NCBI GenBank assembly: GCA_003999685.1
Contig: CP021231.1
Span: 620,001 to 684,000, forward strand
Reading direction: 5' to 3'
Source: Taiwanofungus camphoratus
Taxonomy: Eukaryota > Basidiomycota > Agaricomycetes > Polyporales > Taiwanofungaceae
Length of the DNA stretch: 64,000 nucleotides
The notes under the pieces: generated by a model
Databases searched by the model: none
What the model was told of the DNA's origin: nothing
Seen by the model: the letters and a program-made list of their open reading frames with translations, nothing else
Made by a program: the position numbers and the translations under genes
Shown here: positions 23,695 to 35,692 of the stretch, piece by piece
Numbering within the stretch: position 1 is the stretch's first letter
Layout: every line of letters starts with the position of its first letter

Positions 23695-24436
23695 GCGTCT
23701 GAGTGCTCCATGTCAACGTTCCATTCTGAGACGCAAACACACAATCTCCCTCACCCGAAATTGTGTGCCGCGCAGTTTGGTACCGTGCAGCTAGAAAAAA
23801 TCAGCGTTTGACATTCAGCCAGAAACCCCGCGACGCTCACATCCAGTCTCCTATCCTGAAACTCGTCTTCGCCTTCGGTGGGTTGCTCGATATCGTATAC
23901 GCTCCACCGGCCCCGTCAAACACACCCGCCGCCCCATCCAATCCGTGCATCGCTATTTCAAACCGCTGCCGACCAGAGTGCTGACCTTTCCACTGCCAAT
24001 CTGCACCCGAACATGCAAATCCCCCGTCCTACCAATCCCAGGTCAAATTCCCCGTCCGGGGACGACCGCCAATCCCACTCACCGCTTCGTCCAATCTGAA
24101 TGGGCGTGCCTTCTCCGGCGCCTGGAAATCGCTAGCGACACAAAAAGAGGGGCAGGAAAGAGCGAGTCCCGCACACGCCTGCGGGCAATTACGGTCAACG
24201 GTGCAATAGTCCAGGTCGCAGTCAACGGCCCAACAGAGCACGTCGAAATCAAAAAGTCGAAAGTCAATGTGAAAAAAAAAAACAGCAGTCGATAACAACA
24301 GCGAATGGGGCACGCCCACCGTGACCAGCCGGATCTCACGTCGCCCCGAAGCCCCTACGCTGCCCGTGCTCACAGCCACGCCGACCCCTGTCCGCTCTTT
24401 TACGCCCTGACCGCTGTGCCTGAATGTTCACCACTC

Positions 24437-24467
24437 CCCGATATGGGAATGACGTCACCATATCGGG
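24437..24467. promoter_or_regulatory. CRE-centred 31-bp palindrome (unit B)
   Basis: Identical to the palindrome in unit A, at the matching place in unit B. Confidence 0.5.
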
Positions 24468-24574
24468 CAGTCCGTTTCTCTACTGTATTTGCTCGGGGCG
24501 GAGACAACGTACCTCTTCGTGCAGCGCCCACAGGCCGTCGTCGCCGCGCTCTGCACGCTCGCTGTCGCTGCCCC

Positions 24575-25234
24575 TCATCGCGACTGGCTGCTGCCCAAGC
24601 ATGAGAACACATGACGAGAGGGGTGGGATCCACGTACGTGTTCGGCCGATGCATGCCTGCATGTGCTCGACGGCGCGGCGGGCTGTAGGTCGGAGAAGTA
24701 GAAAGTCAGATGCCTTCTGCCACGCCCGCGACAGCCTGAGCGACGAACCCGTGTGAGCAGTTCGCCATTATGAGCCTCGACGCGTGAGTTTGTACGCTTC
24801 GGACTCGTAGCCGTACCGTCGAGCTGCCATTTAGAAGCAAGTTCAAACGGGGATGCAAGGGAAGGGCTATTGAGAAAGTGAGAAGTGAGGCTCAACCGTG
24901 GAACGAGAGCGACTGGCGCCGCGAGCGACGAAACGGCGTCTGACAACTGTTGGTAGCCGTGAAACAGAGGCAGACCGTAGTCTACGTAGAGAGGCTCCTG
25001 TGCAGATGGCATCGCAAGGAAAGGATAGCGCTGCAGCAGCACCAGGACTGATGCAAACAGGAGGCAGCTGACGGGGGCTGGCGGGCGATCTCGACTGGAG
25101 ATAAGCAGCGCCGGCGTTGAAAAGCACTCACGGCCCGCGCGACGGAGTGGGATCCTCGACGGTGCGACGAAGGGCGGTGAATGATGCGTGATCGTCGATG
25201 CAGCCACCCAGACGCCCTCGGCGGTTGCGTGCAC
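24575..25234 (-). CDS. Unrecognised ORF, unit B copy
   Basis: Identical in translation to the 219-codon frame of unit A, including the upstream TGA that shortens it relative to unit C. Confidence 0.25.
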   Translation of the reverse strand: MHATAEGVWVAASTITHHSPPFVAPSRIPLRRAGRECFSTPALLISSRDRPPAPVSCLLFASVLVLLQRYPFLAMPSAQEPLYVDYGLPLFHGYQQLSDAVSSLAAPVALVPRLSLTSHFLNSPSLASPFELASKWQLDGTATSPKRTNSRVEAHNGELLTRVRRSGCRGRGRRHLTFYFSDLQPAAPSSTCRHASAEHVRGSHPSRHVFSCLGSSQSR

Positions 25235-26003
25235 GCACAGAAAGGCAACCGCGCTGTCTGTTATGCGCCCAAGCGTGTCAAAGCGGACACTCGCCGTGCG
25301 CAGAGCCGACAGAGAAGCGGGCAGAACACCGCGAGCGTGCAGCGCACGGACTCAACGCCTCGAGGCTGCCACGGCGCATCCTGAGCGCGATCGTCGACGT
25401 CAACGGTGACGACAGGCGGGCATAGGCTGTAGACGGACGCACGTTGACGCACCAGGAGATGTCATCTCTGCACTCCGACTGCAATAAATCAAACAGACCC
25501 CATCAGAGGTTCCATGGAGAAGGACGCGGCGGGCGGCCGCCATTGGTGCCCTGCTGGCGTTTGTGACAACCAGCTGCCATGGCCAGCGAGTCGTGCAGGG
25601 CTGCTTATGGATGCTCGTGTGCGGTTTGGAGCACCAGCCAAAGTGCCGTCGAGGCAGTGCGTCATTCGCTGTGAGACGCCAGCAGCTGTTCTTGCCGTGG
25701 TCAGGCATCGATCGCCGCCCGAGACACGCGGGAAGCACGCTCCCCCGCCGCGCGCAGAATGAGCAGAGATGCATTCGAGAAATCGGCACAATCGCAGCAA
25801 AGCTCACACTGAACGGGCGTGTGCGACGGCCTTCTCTCCGCCGCGCTTCTCGGCAGCTTTCAGTTTCAACTACCTCAAGCAGCACTGACGCTGTTTCTTG
25901 ACTACCTGAGATATTCTACGCCTCGCGTCTGGTCACCCTCTTTGGCCATCATCCTCTCCCCCCGTCGACTAGAAAGAGAGACCACAGTGGTCACGTTCAA
26001 TAG

Positions 26004-26291
26004 CCCGTCTGGATCTGCTCTAAACATCCCCCCAAGCGCTCCCACTCCTTTCACGCGCCCCCTATCGAGCCGCAACTGTATTCTCTGGACATCCCAAGTA
26101 CACCATATGGTGCCCCGCAATGGGACCACATCTCTTTCCCCACATTCCCCACACCCCGACCAGCCTGCACCCGGCCTGTCGCGCACGCCGTCCTTCCTCG
26201 AATTCGCCCCCAAGCGAACCTCGTCGCACTCGCAAACTATGAGGAGCGCCTCCGTGAGGCCCGCAACATCGTCTGGCGTGACAGAGGCTAG
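26004..26291 (+). CDS. Candidate exon, unit B copy
   Basis: Identical to the 95-codon candidate exon of unit A, with the same acceptor. Unit C ends before this point, so there are only two copies. Confidence 0.3.
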   Translation, partial: PVWICSKHPPKRSHSFHAPPIEPQLYSLDIPSTPYGAPQWDHISFPTFPTPRPACTRPVAHAVLPRIRPQANLVALANYEERLREARNIVWRDRG

Positions 26292-26723
26292 AGGCCTGTC
26301 GAGCTGCAGGATCCGTGGGATTGTCTCGGGTAGGGGCGGCCTCGGTATGTCTGAGCCTTTGGCAACGTCGCGAATATTAAATGCCTTTGACCTGCCGAAT
26401 GCCAGGGGCGGGTGGCTTGGCGTTCGCCATCCGCTCGCTCGGGTGTCAATTTGATCCTGCTGACGACCAGGTGCCGAGGTGAGTGTTCCCGAAGCATCGA
26501 GTATCTGCACACAGCGATACCGGACTGTACGGATTTGCCGTCGGCTGAAGCAAGCGTCGTTTTCCTCGCTTTCCTCCCCGCGCCAAGCAGAGTGAGCGAC
26601 TTCACAGCCGTCGAGCCGTTCTTACAGGAACGATTCACACACTGCTCTTTCACGGCTTCTTTCGTTTCTCCGTGCATGTACTGACCGAGACGTGCAACGA
26701 ATTACCACCCTGCACTCCTACAG

Positions 26724-26816
26724 CACGCGGCATTCGGGCCCGACTTGGCCAGATTCGTAGCCATGCTCGGTGCGCCTCGATTTATCACCCGTGGTGCCTC
26801 GTCATCCCACCCCTAA
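26724..26816 (+). CDS. Second candidate exon, unit B copy
   Basis: The unit B match of the 30-codon candidate exon at 16861-16953. Confidence 0.25.
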   Translation, partial: HAAFGPDLARFVAMLGAPRFITRGASSSHP

Positions 26817-29800
26817 TCTCAGGCTCGTTCGTCCTCAACGCGCTCCCCATCCCCCGCGAGCCCAGTCCGCGGCGCGCCAACTCCACCCGCTCTCGCTCGC
26901 TCCTCCATTCCGCGCCTCTCCCTTCCTCGACGACGGCGACGACACTGAGAGCACGCGCTTCTCGATGGGTGCGCAGGCGCACCAGGTGTGGCTGTGCAAG
27001 CACACGCGGCGGTGCTCGCGGGCGAGCGATTGTCTTGGAGAAGCGTGGGCAGCGCGCTGAGATCGGGCAGCAGATGTTTAGGGTCAGGTAGTGCTCTCCG
27101 CCCACGGTCCACGATCGATCCGTGCGACACGATACCGCCCATGGCCCATCTGCATCCAGCCGTCCGCAGCTCGCGACTCGCAATCGCCTCAAACCCAGCA
27201 CGTCCGTAAACGGCACACGGCCTCGCGCAGCGTATCCGCGTGCTACTTAGCGCCAATCAGCACCCGGTGACGCACGGCATTCGAGGTGAATGCCCAGCCT
27301 GACACGGCCGTGGGTTGGATGTGCCGCCGCTAGGTATGTCATGTCAGCCTTGTTTTTCCCTCAGTTCTCTGCTTCCGGCTCGTCGAGCCCTGCTCCTAGC
27401 GTCTGACGTCCGCCGTCCGCGAGGCGCTCGTTCTGGCGGAACCAATGCTGCTCGGAGCTGGTCTCCGCTCGCCATTTCGCCATTTCGCCATTTCAGTTGC
27501 CTGGCAGCGGCCATTCTGCCGCTGGCGAGCAGCGTAGAGTCGAGCTTGTTGCTGTTTCCCACACGGCCATGGCGAAGCTGCATAGCCGACGCTGCGCCCT
27601 GTACGAGCTGCGAGTGCCTCGGTGCGCTCGACGAATGGGGGATGGACGGGATCACTATGCCCGTCTTCCCTCCCCCGGCTGGCCGAGAACGAACGCGGCG
27701 TGCGTGCCGCAACGCACCATCCGGCGTACGTGAGCACCACCGAGAATGTAACTACTGTACGGTAATCTAATCTCTTTTTAAACAAATACTGCCACCACCT
27801 TGTCCTTCCACGCTTTTGTGCCCGTCCTGCCAACGGAGCTGCTCGCGCAACGAGCGCGAGGTCTGATACCTTTGGAACGGCAGTGTGTACTCAGCGGCGG
27901 GCCGACTGAAACGAGCCGGTACGTACCGGGTAGTCTCGACACTGCGTGATGCGCGAAGCAGAGACGTGAAGCGGTGGAAAGCGAGGCGCGGTCGACGGTG
28001 CTGGCATCCTCGCCACCGCGAAGATCGCGCGACGAACGTGTGCAGGCGCTCACGAACGGCAAGCGCAGTCAAGCGACTCGACCGCATCGCGAACGGGGGG
28101 CGTGCTGGAGCAATGCAGGTAGGCAGGCAGCGGGCATGTCAGTACATACATTGACGGAAATACAGGCATGTTCTCTACCTCATTGACGGACGGTGAACAG
28201 CGCGCGGGGAAAGTGCACGCGGGGAAAGTGCATCGTGGTGGAAGGCATGGTAAGTGTTGGCATCGTTGAGGTAAGTCTGGGGGAAAGAAGAGAGGGGGAA
28301 ACCATGAGGGGCTGAAAGTGGAAGGGGAGGAAGAGGCAGAACACCAAGAACACCCGCGGTTTTATATCCCAATCCTCCTGCTCCCCAGTCTGCCGACCTC
28401 GCGCGGCAACCAGGCGAAACGAATACCCACCGAGGCTACGTGCGAACGGAGGCGAGAGACGAGAAACGCCGCCCGTCTCGCGTTCCTGCATAGCTCTCGT
28501 CATTTCGCTAGAGGCTACGCGGGGTGGTGCCCTAGCAACGGTGAGCTATCCGCGCTCGGGTCCTCGCTTGCAGGAATGATGGGCGGAAGTGACCACTGCA
28601 TTCCAGAGCGTCAGCGTCGGAAGGGGCAACGGAGAATGGGGTGCGGAAGGATGGATGTACGGGAGACGGGAAAAAGGATGGATGTATGGAGACAGGAAAT
28701 CGCATGTACGTACTCGATCGGACCAAGTTCAACCGCTAGCGCAGCTTCGCTACAAGCGAAACAAGCGGAAGATGACACCTCCCGCTCGAATCAGTCCAGT
28801 TACGGAGGAGCACCGTACCGGAAGAAGATGAACGGCGGATGCCCACCGCTGTGAGCAAGAGAACCACTGCAAGATAAGAGACCACACACCCAGAAGGAGA
28901 GATGAGTACATCCTTGCTCGCACACTTGAAACCCATCTGTATAGTGTTGACAGCATTCCGCTGGTAGACGTGCAGGGTCGTAGAAAATGGATGAAAGTAG
29001 AACAGTTCGGTAAGCAGGACACATCGTACATCGCAACCATGATCATAACGTACCTCTATCCGCGTAACGTGCACCTAGCCGCTAGAATTCATGCACGAAC
29101 ACCCAAATGCTCGGAATTCAGAATTCTGCTGCCAGACAGAGGGATACCTTGGTAGGGACAGTTTGATGATGAGGAATGAGTGCAGAAGTGAAATGATTCC
29201 TGGATAGGAGAGACCACCAGGAAGCTTCATCCAGGTCTGCAATTGCAAACCTTCTGTTGCAGTACAGAGAACTGTAGTGCACCAACGGGTGTTCCAGCGG
29301 TGGATTCTATCAAAGTGTAAGAATAGATGAGACGCTCCGGCAAAAGTGCATCGCGAGAAAGTAATGTACCGTTGCGTGCACGAATCTTCGCGTATCTCAG
29401 CAGCGGCAACTAGACATGAAATTCATATTTCAAAAATACAAAAATGTGGCTGGGTAAATCTTCCTGCAGCGGCAATGATAGGTACATGGAGACAATGAGC
29501 GCGTGAAGGAACAACCTGACGACAATGGGTGTCATGCCAGGAATATTGACAGTTAGTGGGCACAATATTTCATCTCAATTCACGGTAATGGGCAGGGAGC
29601 TCCCTATTATAGCCAGGGTGCAACAGGGAGGCCGTAATACCCAGTGTTGTTGTAAGTAAAGGAGCACAGCTCCGCGGATACTAAGGGCAACAGACAAAAC
29701 TGAACGGAATAGCATCGAGTTTGAAACAGCTGAGAAGCGTGCGCACTTACCTCAATTGCGCAGAGACTTGAATATCTGTAAACAATGAAAAATTCTCACC

Positions 29801-31784
29801 CTAGGATATGGGCTTGAAGTCACATCGGAAACCAATCAGAGACTCCTGAATGTGACTCGTGTGGCTGCTGATTAGATTGCGCGAATGAAGTCAAGATCAA
29901 ATTGCGAGTCCTGTACCGACATTTTGTGAATCCGTGCTCAAAATTAGACTAAAGATGTGCATGCAGCTCCGAGTCAGTCAGTAATTTGTAGCACACTGTG
30001 GATGGGGGCACATGTAATCTAATAGACAATTCAATTTGCATTGCAATTAGTATACAAAACTTTGAGACCCGCTTCATGCAACAACAAGGCTCAATTGGAG
30101 TCCGATATTGCGCATCACTCTCTATGATTACTGACCGACAAAAAGCCTATCCTTAGTCGTCTGAATCAAACTTGAATGCGCATTCTCGTCATAAGTCACT
30201 AACAATTGCTCACAACCAGCTTCGACAGATAGGATAGTGCAAGTGGGTTAGAAGGTGGGCCAATCAACCTTCTGTGTTCACAGACAATGGCTACATTCCA
30301 TCTTCTTAAATTTGACATCAGGTTGGTTGTGGGCTGACACTGTGGACTAGCATATTCTCAAGGAGCCATTTACACTCTCCTCAGACCCTAATTATTGTCT
30401 GCAGTTTCGAAATGAGACTGCTCGCAGATAAGATAACAGCCTTCAGATTGGTATAACCAAATTCACACAAGAGCCGGTGGTAAAAATGTTCATGTTTCAT
30501 GTGTGAATGATTTGATCGGATGTAGAGTGAGCCGAAGTAAAGAACAATTTGCAATGGCTACAGATTATGTACATTACGCAAAATATGATGGAACATTCTG
30601 CCAAGTTGCTCGTATCAACCGTTGTGCAACGGCGTAATTATGAAAGTATAAGAAGGTGCCATAGTCTGATGTTTTCCCGTCTCCGCTATGCCTTCGTAAC
30701 GCCATTTTGCAATACCATGGTCTGTGTATTCTCAGAATGATCACTGCGGTGAAAGTCTTTGCTGGTAAGTCAATGTTGCCACACAGCCTGGATCGACACA
30801 TGTCTCGACTCAATGAAACTGACCTGTATTTTGTGTGGCAGTTGTGTGACAGCATGCACATGGACGTGCCCACAGCTTTGGCATCCAGGTCGACTAAGCG
30901 ACACTCGCAGCTGATCAAGGTGATGTGCAGTAACTTTTTTATGATGTCATGAACAGAGAGCGGGCTGCTCAGGAGGGTCATGATTACAATGTGAATGTAT
31001 ATCGGGCAGGGGCAGAAGACTATCTTCATTCGACCCATGTCCATGACATGGGTGAAAAGGAAGGCCCTCTATGGCAATATCTACATATATCGACATCCCG
31101 CGAGCGAGGGGCAGGAGGTTAGCATTTCAAAGATCAGAAGGGTGTGTCCATCCCCAGGTAAGTTGCATCTGCAAGTGCGAATGAGCTTCAAGTTTTAATC
31201 ATTCACACAGTTGCCGAGCGTGCAAGGACGGCCGCTATTACATTGTCTATCTACGTTGATGTCCCGTGAGCAGGGGCAGAAGGCTATTATGAAGATTGAA
31301 AGGGCATCTTGATCGCTAGGGGATCTTTGAGCTCAAGGTGTGGATTTCAGGCAAAGCATGAGCAGCTCCAGGGTTTTCTGAGCCTTTTGAAAGTGATCTC
31401 TCCATACTCGAAGACCCTGGAGTACATCGGGTCCAGTGGACATCACCAGCCAGCTCAAGCCACTATACTCTGGTCGACCTTTGCAAATCGTCTGTGCTCT
31501 CTTACTTTCACACTATCCCTTCACACGACGATCACCACGTCCTGAAATACGGTGCTCCTGCTTTGTGCCCAGCCACTTACAAGGTAGATGCGAAGATTGT
31601 GTCGTTGTGACAGGGCCAGGCATAGAGGATGTCATTCCCACGGAAGTGCACAGAGTTTTTGATGGTGCGCTCGTTGGGCTGATGCGCTGCCCGCGTGACA
31701 TGCTGAACGCCGACGAGGGCATCGCCCACCTAGACTCATCTCGTACAAGCAAGACATGTCTGTGGGCGAAAAGTGAGGCCGGTA

Positions 31785-32347
31785 TCGCAATATCTGTATA
31801 TATCGACGTCCCGCGAGCAAGGGCCAGAAGGTTAGTGTTTTGAAGATAAGAAGAGCATCTACATCCTCAGGTAAGTGCACCTGCGAGCACGGCAAGCCTC
31901 GAGTTCTCGTCATTAACACAATTGCGCAGTGCACACCGGGATCCAAATTGCAATATCTATATATATCGACGTCCCGCGAGCAAGGGCCAGGAGGTTAGTG
32001 TTTTGAAGATAAGAAGAGCATCTACATCCTCAGGTAAGTGCACCTGCGAGCACGGCAAGCCTCGAGTTCTCGTCGTTAACACAATTGTGCAGTGCACACC
32101 GGGATCCAAATTGCAATATCTATATATATCGACGTCCCGCGAGCAAGGGCCAGAAGGTTAGTGTTTCGAAGATAAGAAGAGCATCTACATCCTCAGGTAA
32201 GTGCACCTGCGAGCACGGCAAGCCTCGAGTTCTCGTCGTTAACACAATTGTGCAGTGCACGCCGGGATCCAAATTGCAATATCTATACATATCGACGTCC
32301 CGCGAGCAGGGGGGCAGGAAGCTAGCATTTTGAAGAGGAGAAGGGCA
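31785..32347 (+). repeat. 163-bp exon-plus-intron minisatellite (unit B)
   Basis: The unit B match of the minisatellite at 21922-22484, with the same copy number and order. Confidence 0.85.
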
Positions 32348-33453
32348 TCTCCGTCGCTGGGGAGCGCAGCTCTCGTCCTCCACAAAGTTGCCGAGTGTGC
32401 ACCAGCGTCGGATCCATGTCTGCATGAAAAGCAAGGCCGACATGCTGCTCGCTCGCAGGAGCAGGAGATTATGTTGAGGATTGAAAGGTATGCCCTGATC
32501 GTTGCTGCATCGTCAGTGACTATAGCTGATGGGGTGGGTACGTTGGTGTCACGCAGGTCGCGTTTCGGTGGTGAAATGGTTCTCAGTTGCCCACAGGAGG
32601 GTAAGTGTGGCGAATAAAATATATTGTTGGTTTACCTTTATCTAATGTACATCCAGATGTGCACGGTGTGCTTTCCATGCGCACGCACAGCTGCAGGAAC
32701 TGACCTGCTTTGTGAGGTAAGTCATTTTGATCAGGATGTTCGCACGTGCCAAATGTGCTAACGATGATGCGAGCCAGGATGTTTACGTTCGGGGACGTCC
32801 AGACGGCGATTCCTTGCAGAGAACGCTAACCCCAGGCTGGGTTACCGACAGCATTCCAACCGGCGGGGGCAACAGGCACGGATTGTGAAGCTCGTCCTGG
32901 ACCGCACCACAAATGGCATGTTGTTGTCAGCTATCATCCTAACGGGAGGGTGAGTGAGTTGGATCTCGATCATCGTGCGCGGTGTGGTAACGGTAATTCA
33001 AAGCAGCAGTTCCTCGACCCGGGGGGCAACATGCACTATCGCGGTGGAGTATCAGCTATCGTTTCAACGGGTGTACCGACTTGAACCACCTACCGAGTGA
33101 TTCCGATCTGGATCGTTGTGGAAAGCGTGCTTCCTGAGTGCGCACTAACCCTAATCTAGGGTTTGGGCCATGAAGTGAATGTGGATCACCGCCCCTTCGA
33201 GATGGGGACGTTGGCTCTTTGTATGCCGGAGCTGATAAACGCCCCAAGTCAGTGAAGAGACCTGAACTCACCGGAGGGGGCACACCTATTGTGCCGCTGA
33301 CTTGACAAAAACGGAGTGTCCCCGCGGGGAGGGGAAGCCATGCAAGTCCACCAAGCCAAAAACCGTCGTGGACTTACCTGTTTTTACACCTAACCCCCGA
33401 GCACACCAATCATCTCTCAAAAACGTAACCTTCTCACCCTTCCATCCGGGTAC

Positions 33454-33557
33454 GACACCCGAGGCCCCTTGGAGTCCGCGACCGCCCTCGGCGTCTGCGT
33501 CTGCGGTAGCAACAAGACCGGCCGCCTTCCGACCGTGGTTGCCCACATCGAATACAC
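33454..33557 (-). pseudogene. Remnant of the RanBP2-type gene 5' end, unit B/C border
   Basis: Identical to the remnant at the unit A/B border, as expected because it is the end of unit B. Confidence 0.7.
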
Positions 33558-34300
33558 GCGTCTGAGTGCTCCATGTCAACGTTCCATTCTGAGACGCAAA
33601 CACACAATCTCCCTCACCCGAAATTGTGTGCCGCGCAGTTTGGTACCGTGCAGCTAGAAAAAATCAGCGTTTGACATTCAGCCAGAAACCCCGCGACGCT
33701 CACATCCAGTCTCCTATCCTGAAACTCGTCTTCGCCTTCGGTGGGTTGCTCGATATCGTATACGCTCCACCGGCCCCGTCAAACACACCCGCCGCCCCAT
33801 CCAATCCGTGCATCGCTATTTCAAACCGCTGCCGACCAGAGTGCTGACCTTTCCACTGCCAATCTGCACCCGAACATGCAAATCCCCCGTCCTACCAATC
33901 CCAGGTCAAATTCCCCGTCCGGGGACGACCGCCAATCCCACTCACCGCTTCGTCCAATCTGAATGGGCGTGCCTTCTCCGGCGCCTGGAAATCGCTAGCG
34001 ACACAAAAAGAGGGGCAGGAAAGAGCGAGTCCCGCACACGCCTGCGGGCAATTACGGTCAACGGTGCAATAGTCCAGGTCGCAGTCAACGGCCCAACAGA
34101 GCACGTCGAAATCAAAAAGTCGAAAGTCAATGTGAAAAAAAAAAAACAGCAGTCGATAACAACAGCGAATGGGGCACGCCCACCGTGACCAACCGGATCT
34201 CACGTCGCCCCGAAGCCCCTACGCTGCCCGTGCTCACAGCCACGCCGACCCCTGTCCGCTCTTTTACGCCCTGACCGCTGTGCCTGAATGTTCACCACTC

Positions 34301-34331
34301 CCCGATATGGGAATGACGTCACCATATCGGG
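34301..34331. promoter_or_regulatory. CRE-centred 31-bp palindrome (unit C)
   Basis: Identical to the palindromes in units A and B. It lies in the part of unit C that is nearly identical to the others. Confidence 0.5.
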
Positions 34332-34438
34332 CAGTCCGTTTCTCTACTGTATTTGCTCGGGGCGGAGACAACGTACCTCTTCGTGCAGCGCCCACAGGCC
34401 GTCGTCGCCGCGCTCTGCACGCTCGCTGTCGCTGCCCC

Positions 34439-35236
34439 TCATCGCGACTGGCTGCTGCCCAAGCATGAGAACACATGACGAGAGGGGTGGGATCCACGTA
34501 CGTGTTCGGCCGATGCATGCCTGCATGTGCTCGACGGCGCGGCGGGCTGTAGGTCGGAGAAGTAGAAAGTCAGATGCCTTCTGCCACGCCCGCGACAGCC
34601 TGAGCGACGAACCCGTGTGAGCAGTTCGCCATTATGAGCCTCGACGCGTGAGTTTGTACGCTTCGGACTCGTAGCCGTACCGTCGAGCTGCCATTTAGAA
34701 GCAAGTTCAAACGGGGATGCAAGGGAAGGGCTATTGAGAAAGTGAGAAGTGAGGCTCAACCGTGGAACGAGAGCGACTGGCGCCGCGAGCGACGAAACGG
34801 CGTCTGACAACTGTTGGTAGCCGTGAAACAGAGGCAGACCGTAGTCTACGTAGAGAGGCTCCTGTGCAGATGGCATCGCAAGGAAAGGATAGCGCTGCAG
34901 CAGCACCAGGACTGATGCAAACAGGAGGCAGCTGACGGGGGCTGGCGGGCGATCTCGACTGGAGATAAGCAGGGCCGGCGTTGAAAAGCACTCACGGCCC
35001 GCGCGACGGAGTGGGATCCTCGACAGTGCGACGAAGGGCGGTGAATGATGCGTGATCGTCGATGCAGCCACCCAGACGCCCTCGGCGGTTGCGTGCACGC
35101 ACAGAAAGGCAACCGCGCTGTCTGTTATGCGCCCAAGCGTGTCAAAGCGGACACTCGCGGTGCGCAGAGCGGACAGAGAAGCGGGCAGAACACCGCGAGC
35201 GTGCAGCGCACGGACGCTACGCCTCGAGGCTGCCAC
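34439..35236 (-). CDS. Unrecognised ORF, longer unit C copy
   Basis: The unit C version of this frame is 265 codons. The extra 46 codons lie in the diverged tail of unit C, where the TGA of units A and B reads AGC. If the frame is real, unit C keeps the older, longer form. Confidence 0.25.
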   Translation of the reverse strand: MAASRRSVRALHARGVLPASLSALRTASVRFDTLGRITDSAVAFLCVHATAEGVWVAASTITHHSPPFVALSRIPLRRAGRECFSTPALLISSRDRPPAPVSCLLFASVLVLLQRYPFLAMPSAQEPLYVDYGLPLFHGYQQLSDAVSSLAAPVALVPRLSLTSHFLNSPSLASPFELASKWQLDGTATSPKRTNSRVEAHNGELLTRVRRSGCRGRGRRHLTFYFSDLQPAAPSSTCRHASAEHVRGSHPSRHVFSCLGSSQSR

Positions 35237-35625
35237 GGCGCATCCTGAGTGCGATCGTCGACGTCAACGGTGACGACAGGCGGGCATAGGCTATAGATGG
35301 ACCCACGTTGACGCACCAGGAGATGTCATCTCTGCACTCCGACTGCAATAAATCAAACAGACCCCATCAGAGGTTCCATGGAGAAGGACGCGGCGGGCGG
35401 CCGCCATTGGTGCCCTGCTGGCATTTGTGACAACCAGCTGCCATGGCCAGCGAGTCGTGCAGGGCTGCTTATGGATGCTCGTGTGCGGTTTGGAGGCAGA
35501 TACTGCCAGTGTGGCACAGCAACAAATGCTTGGGGTGCACGCGCCAGCGAATCCTCGGGAAAGGGGTGCTAGTGATCATGTCTGCAAGGGGCACTTTAGG
35601 ACATAATGCATCAAGAACTGAGATT

Positions 35626-35639
35626 GAAGGATTTCGGCG
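35626..35639 (+). repeat. Target-site duplication of the LINE, left copy
   Basis: GAAGGATTTCGGCG here recurs at 54656-54669 directly after the LINE poly-A tail. This fixes the LINE's left end at 35640. Confidence 0.85.
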
Positions 35640-35692
35640 GCCGCTTCTTGAACCAGTACCACCACCATCTAGATTTAGCGCCCGTGTCTGGC

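Larger units (their letters stand above)
23695..33557. repeat. Tandem array, unit B (9,863 bp)
   Basis: The second full copy, head to tail with unit A and of identical length. All features described for unit A recur at +9,863. Near-identity over this length means either a very recent duplication, active homogenisation, or an assembly duplication. Confidence 0.97.
33558..35495. repeat. Tandem array, unit C (truncated, 1,938 bp)
   Basis: The third copy stops after 1,938 bases at a point matching 15768 of unit A. Beyond it the sequence is unrelated (35496-35625). The first 1.4 kb is almost identical to unit B: one extra A in a poly-A run near 34145 and a G-to-A change near 34192. From about 34970 to the break I count roughly a dozen differences in 525 bases. 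The break is not caused by the LINE, which starts 145 bases further on. Confidence 0.95.

Noticed and set aside
13832-33557. The array as a ribosomal DNA repeat or other RNA-gene cluster
   Set aside because: A 9.9-kb period is in the range of rDNA, but I see no rRNA-like sequence in the unit.
35606-35692. ATG at 35606 as the start of the LINE protein
   Set aside because: The 14-bp target duplication at 35626-35639 puts this ATG in flanking DNA; the first ATG inside the element is at 35693.
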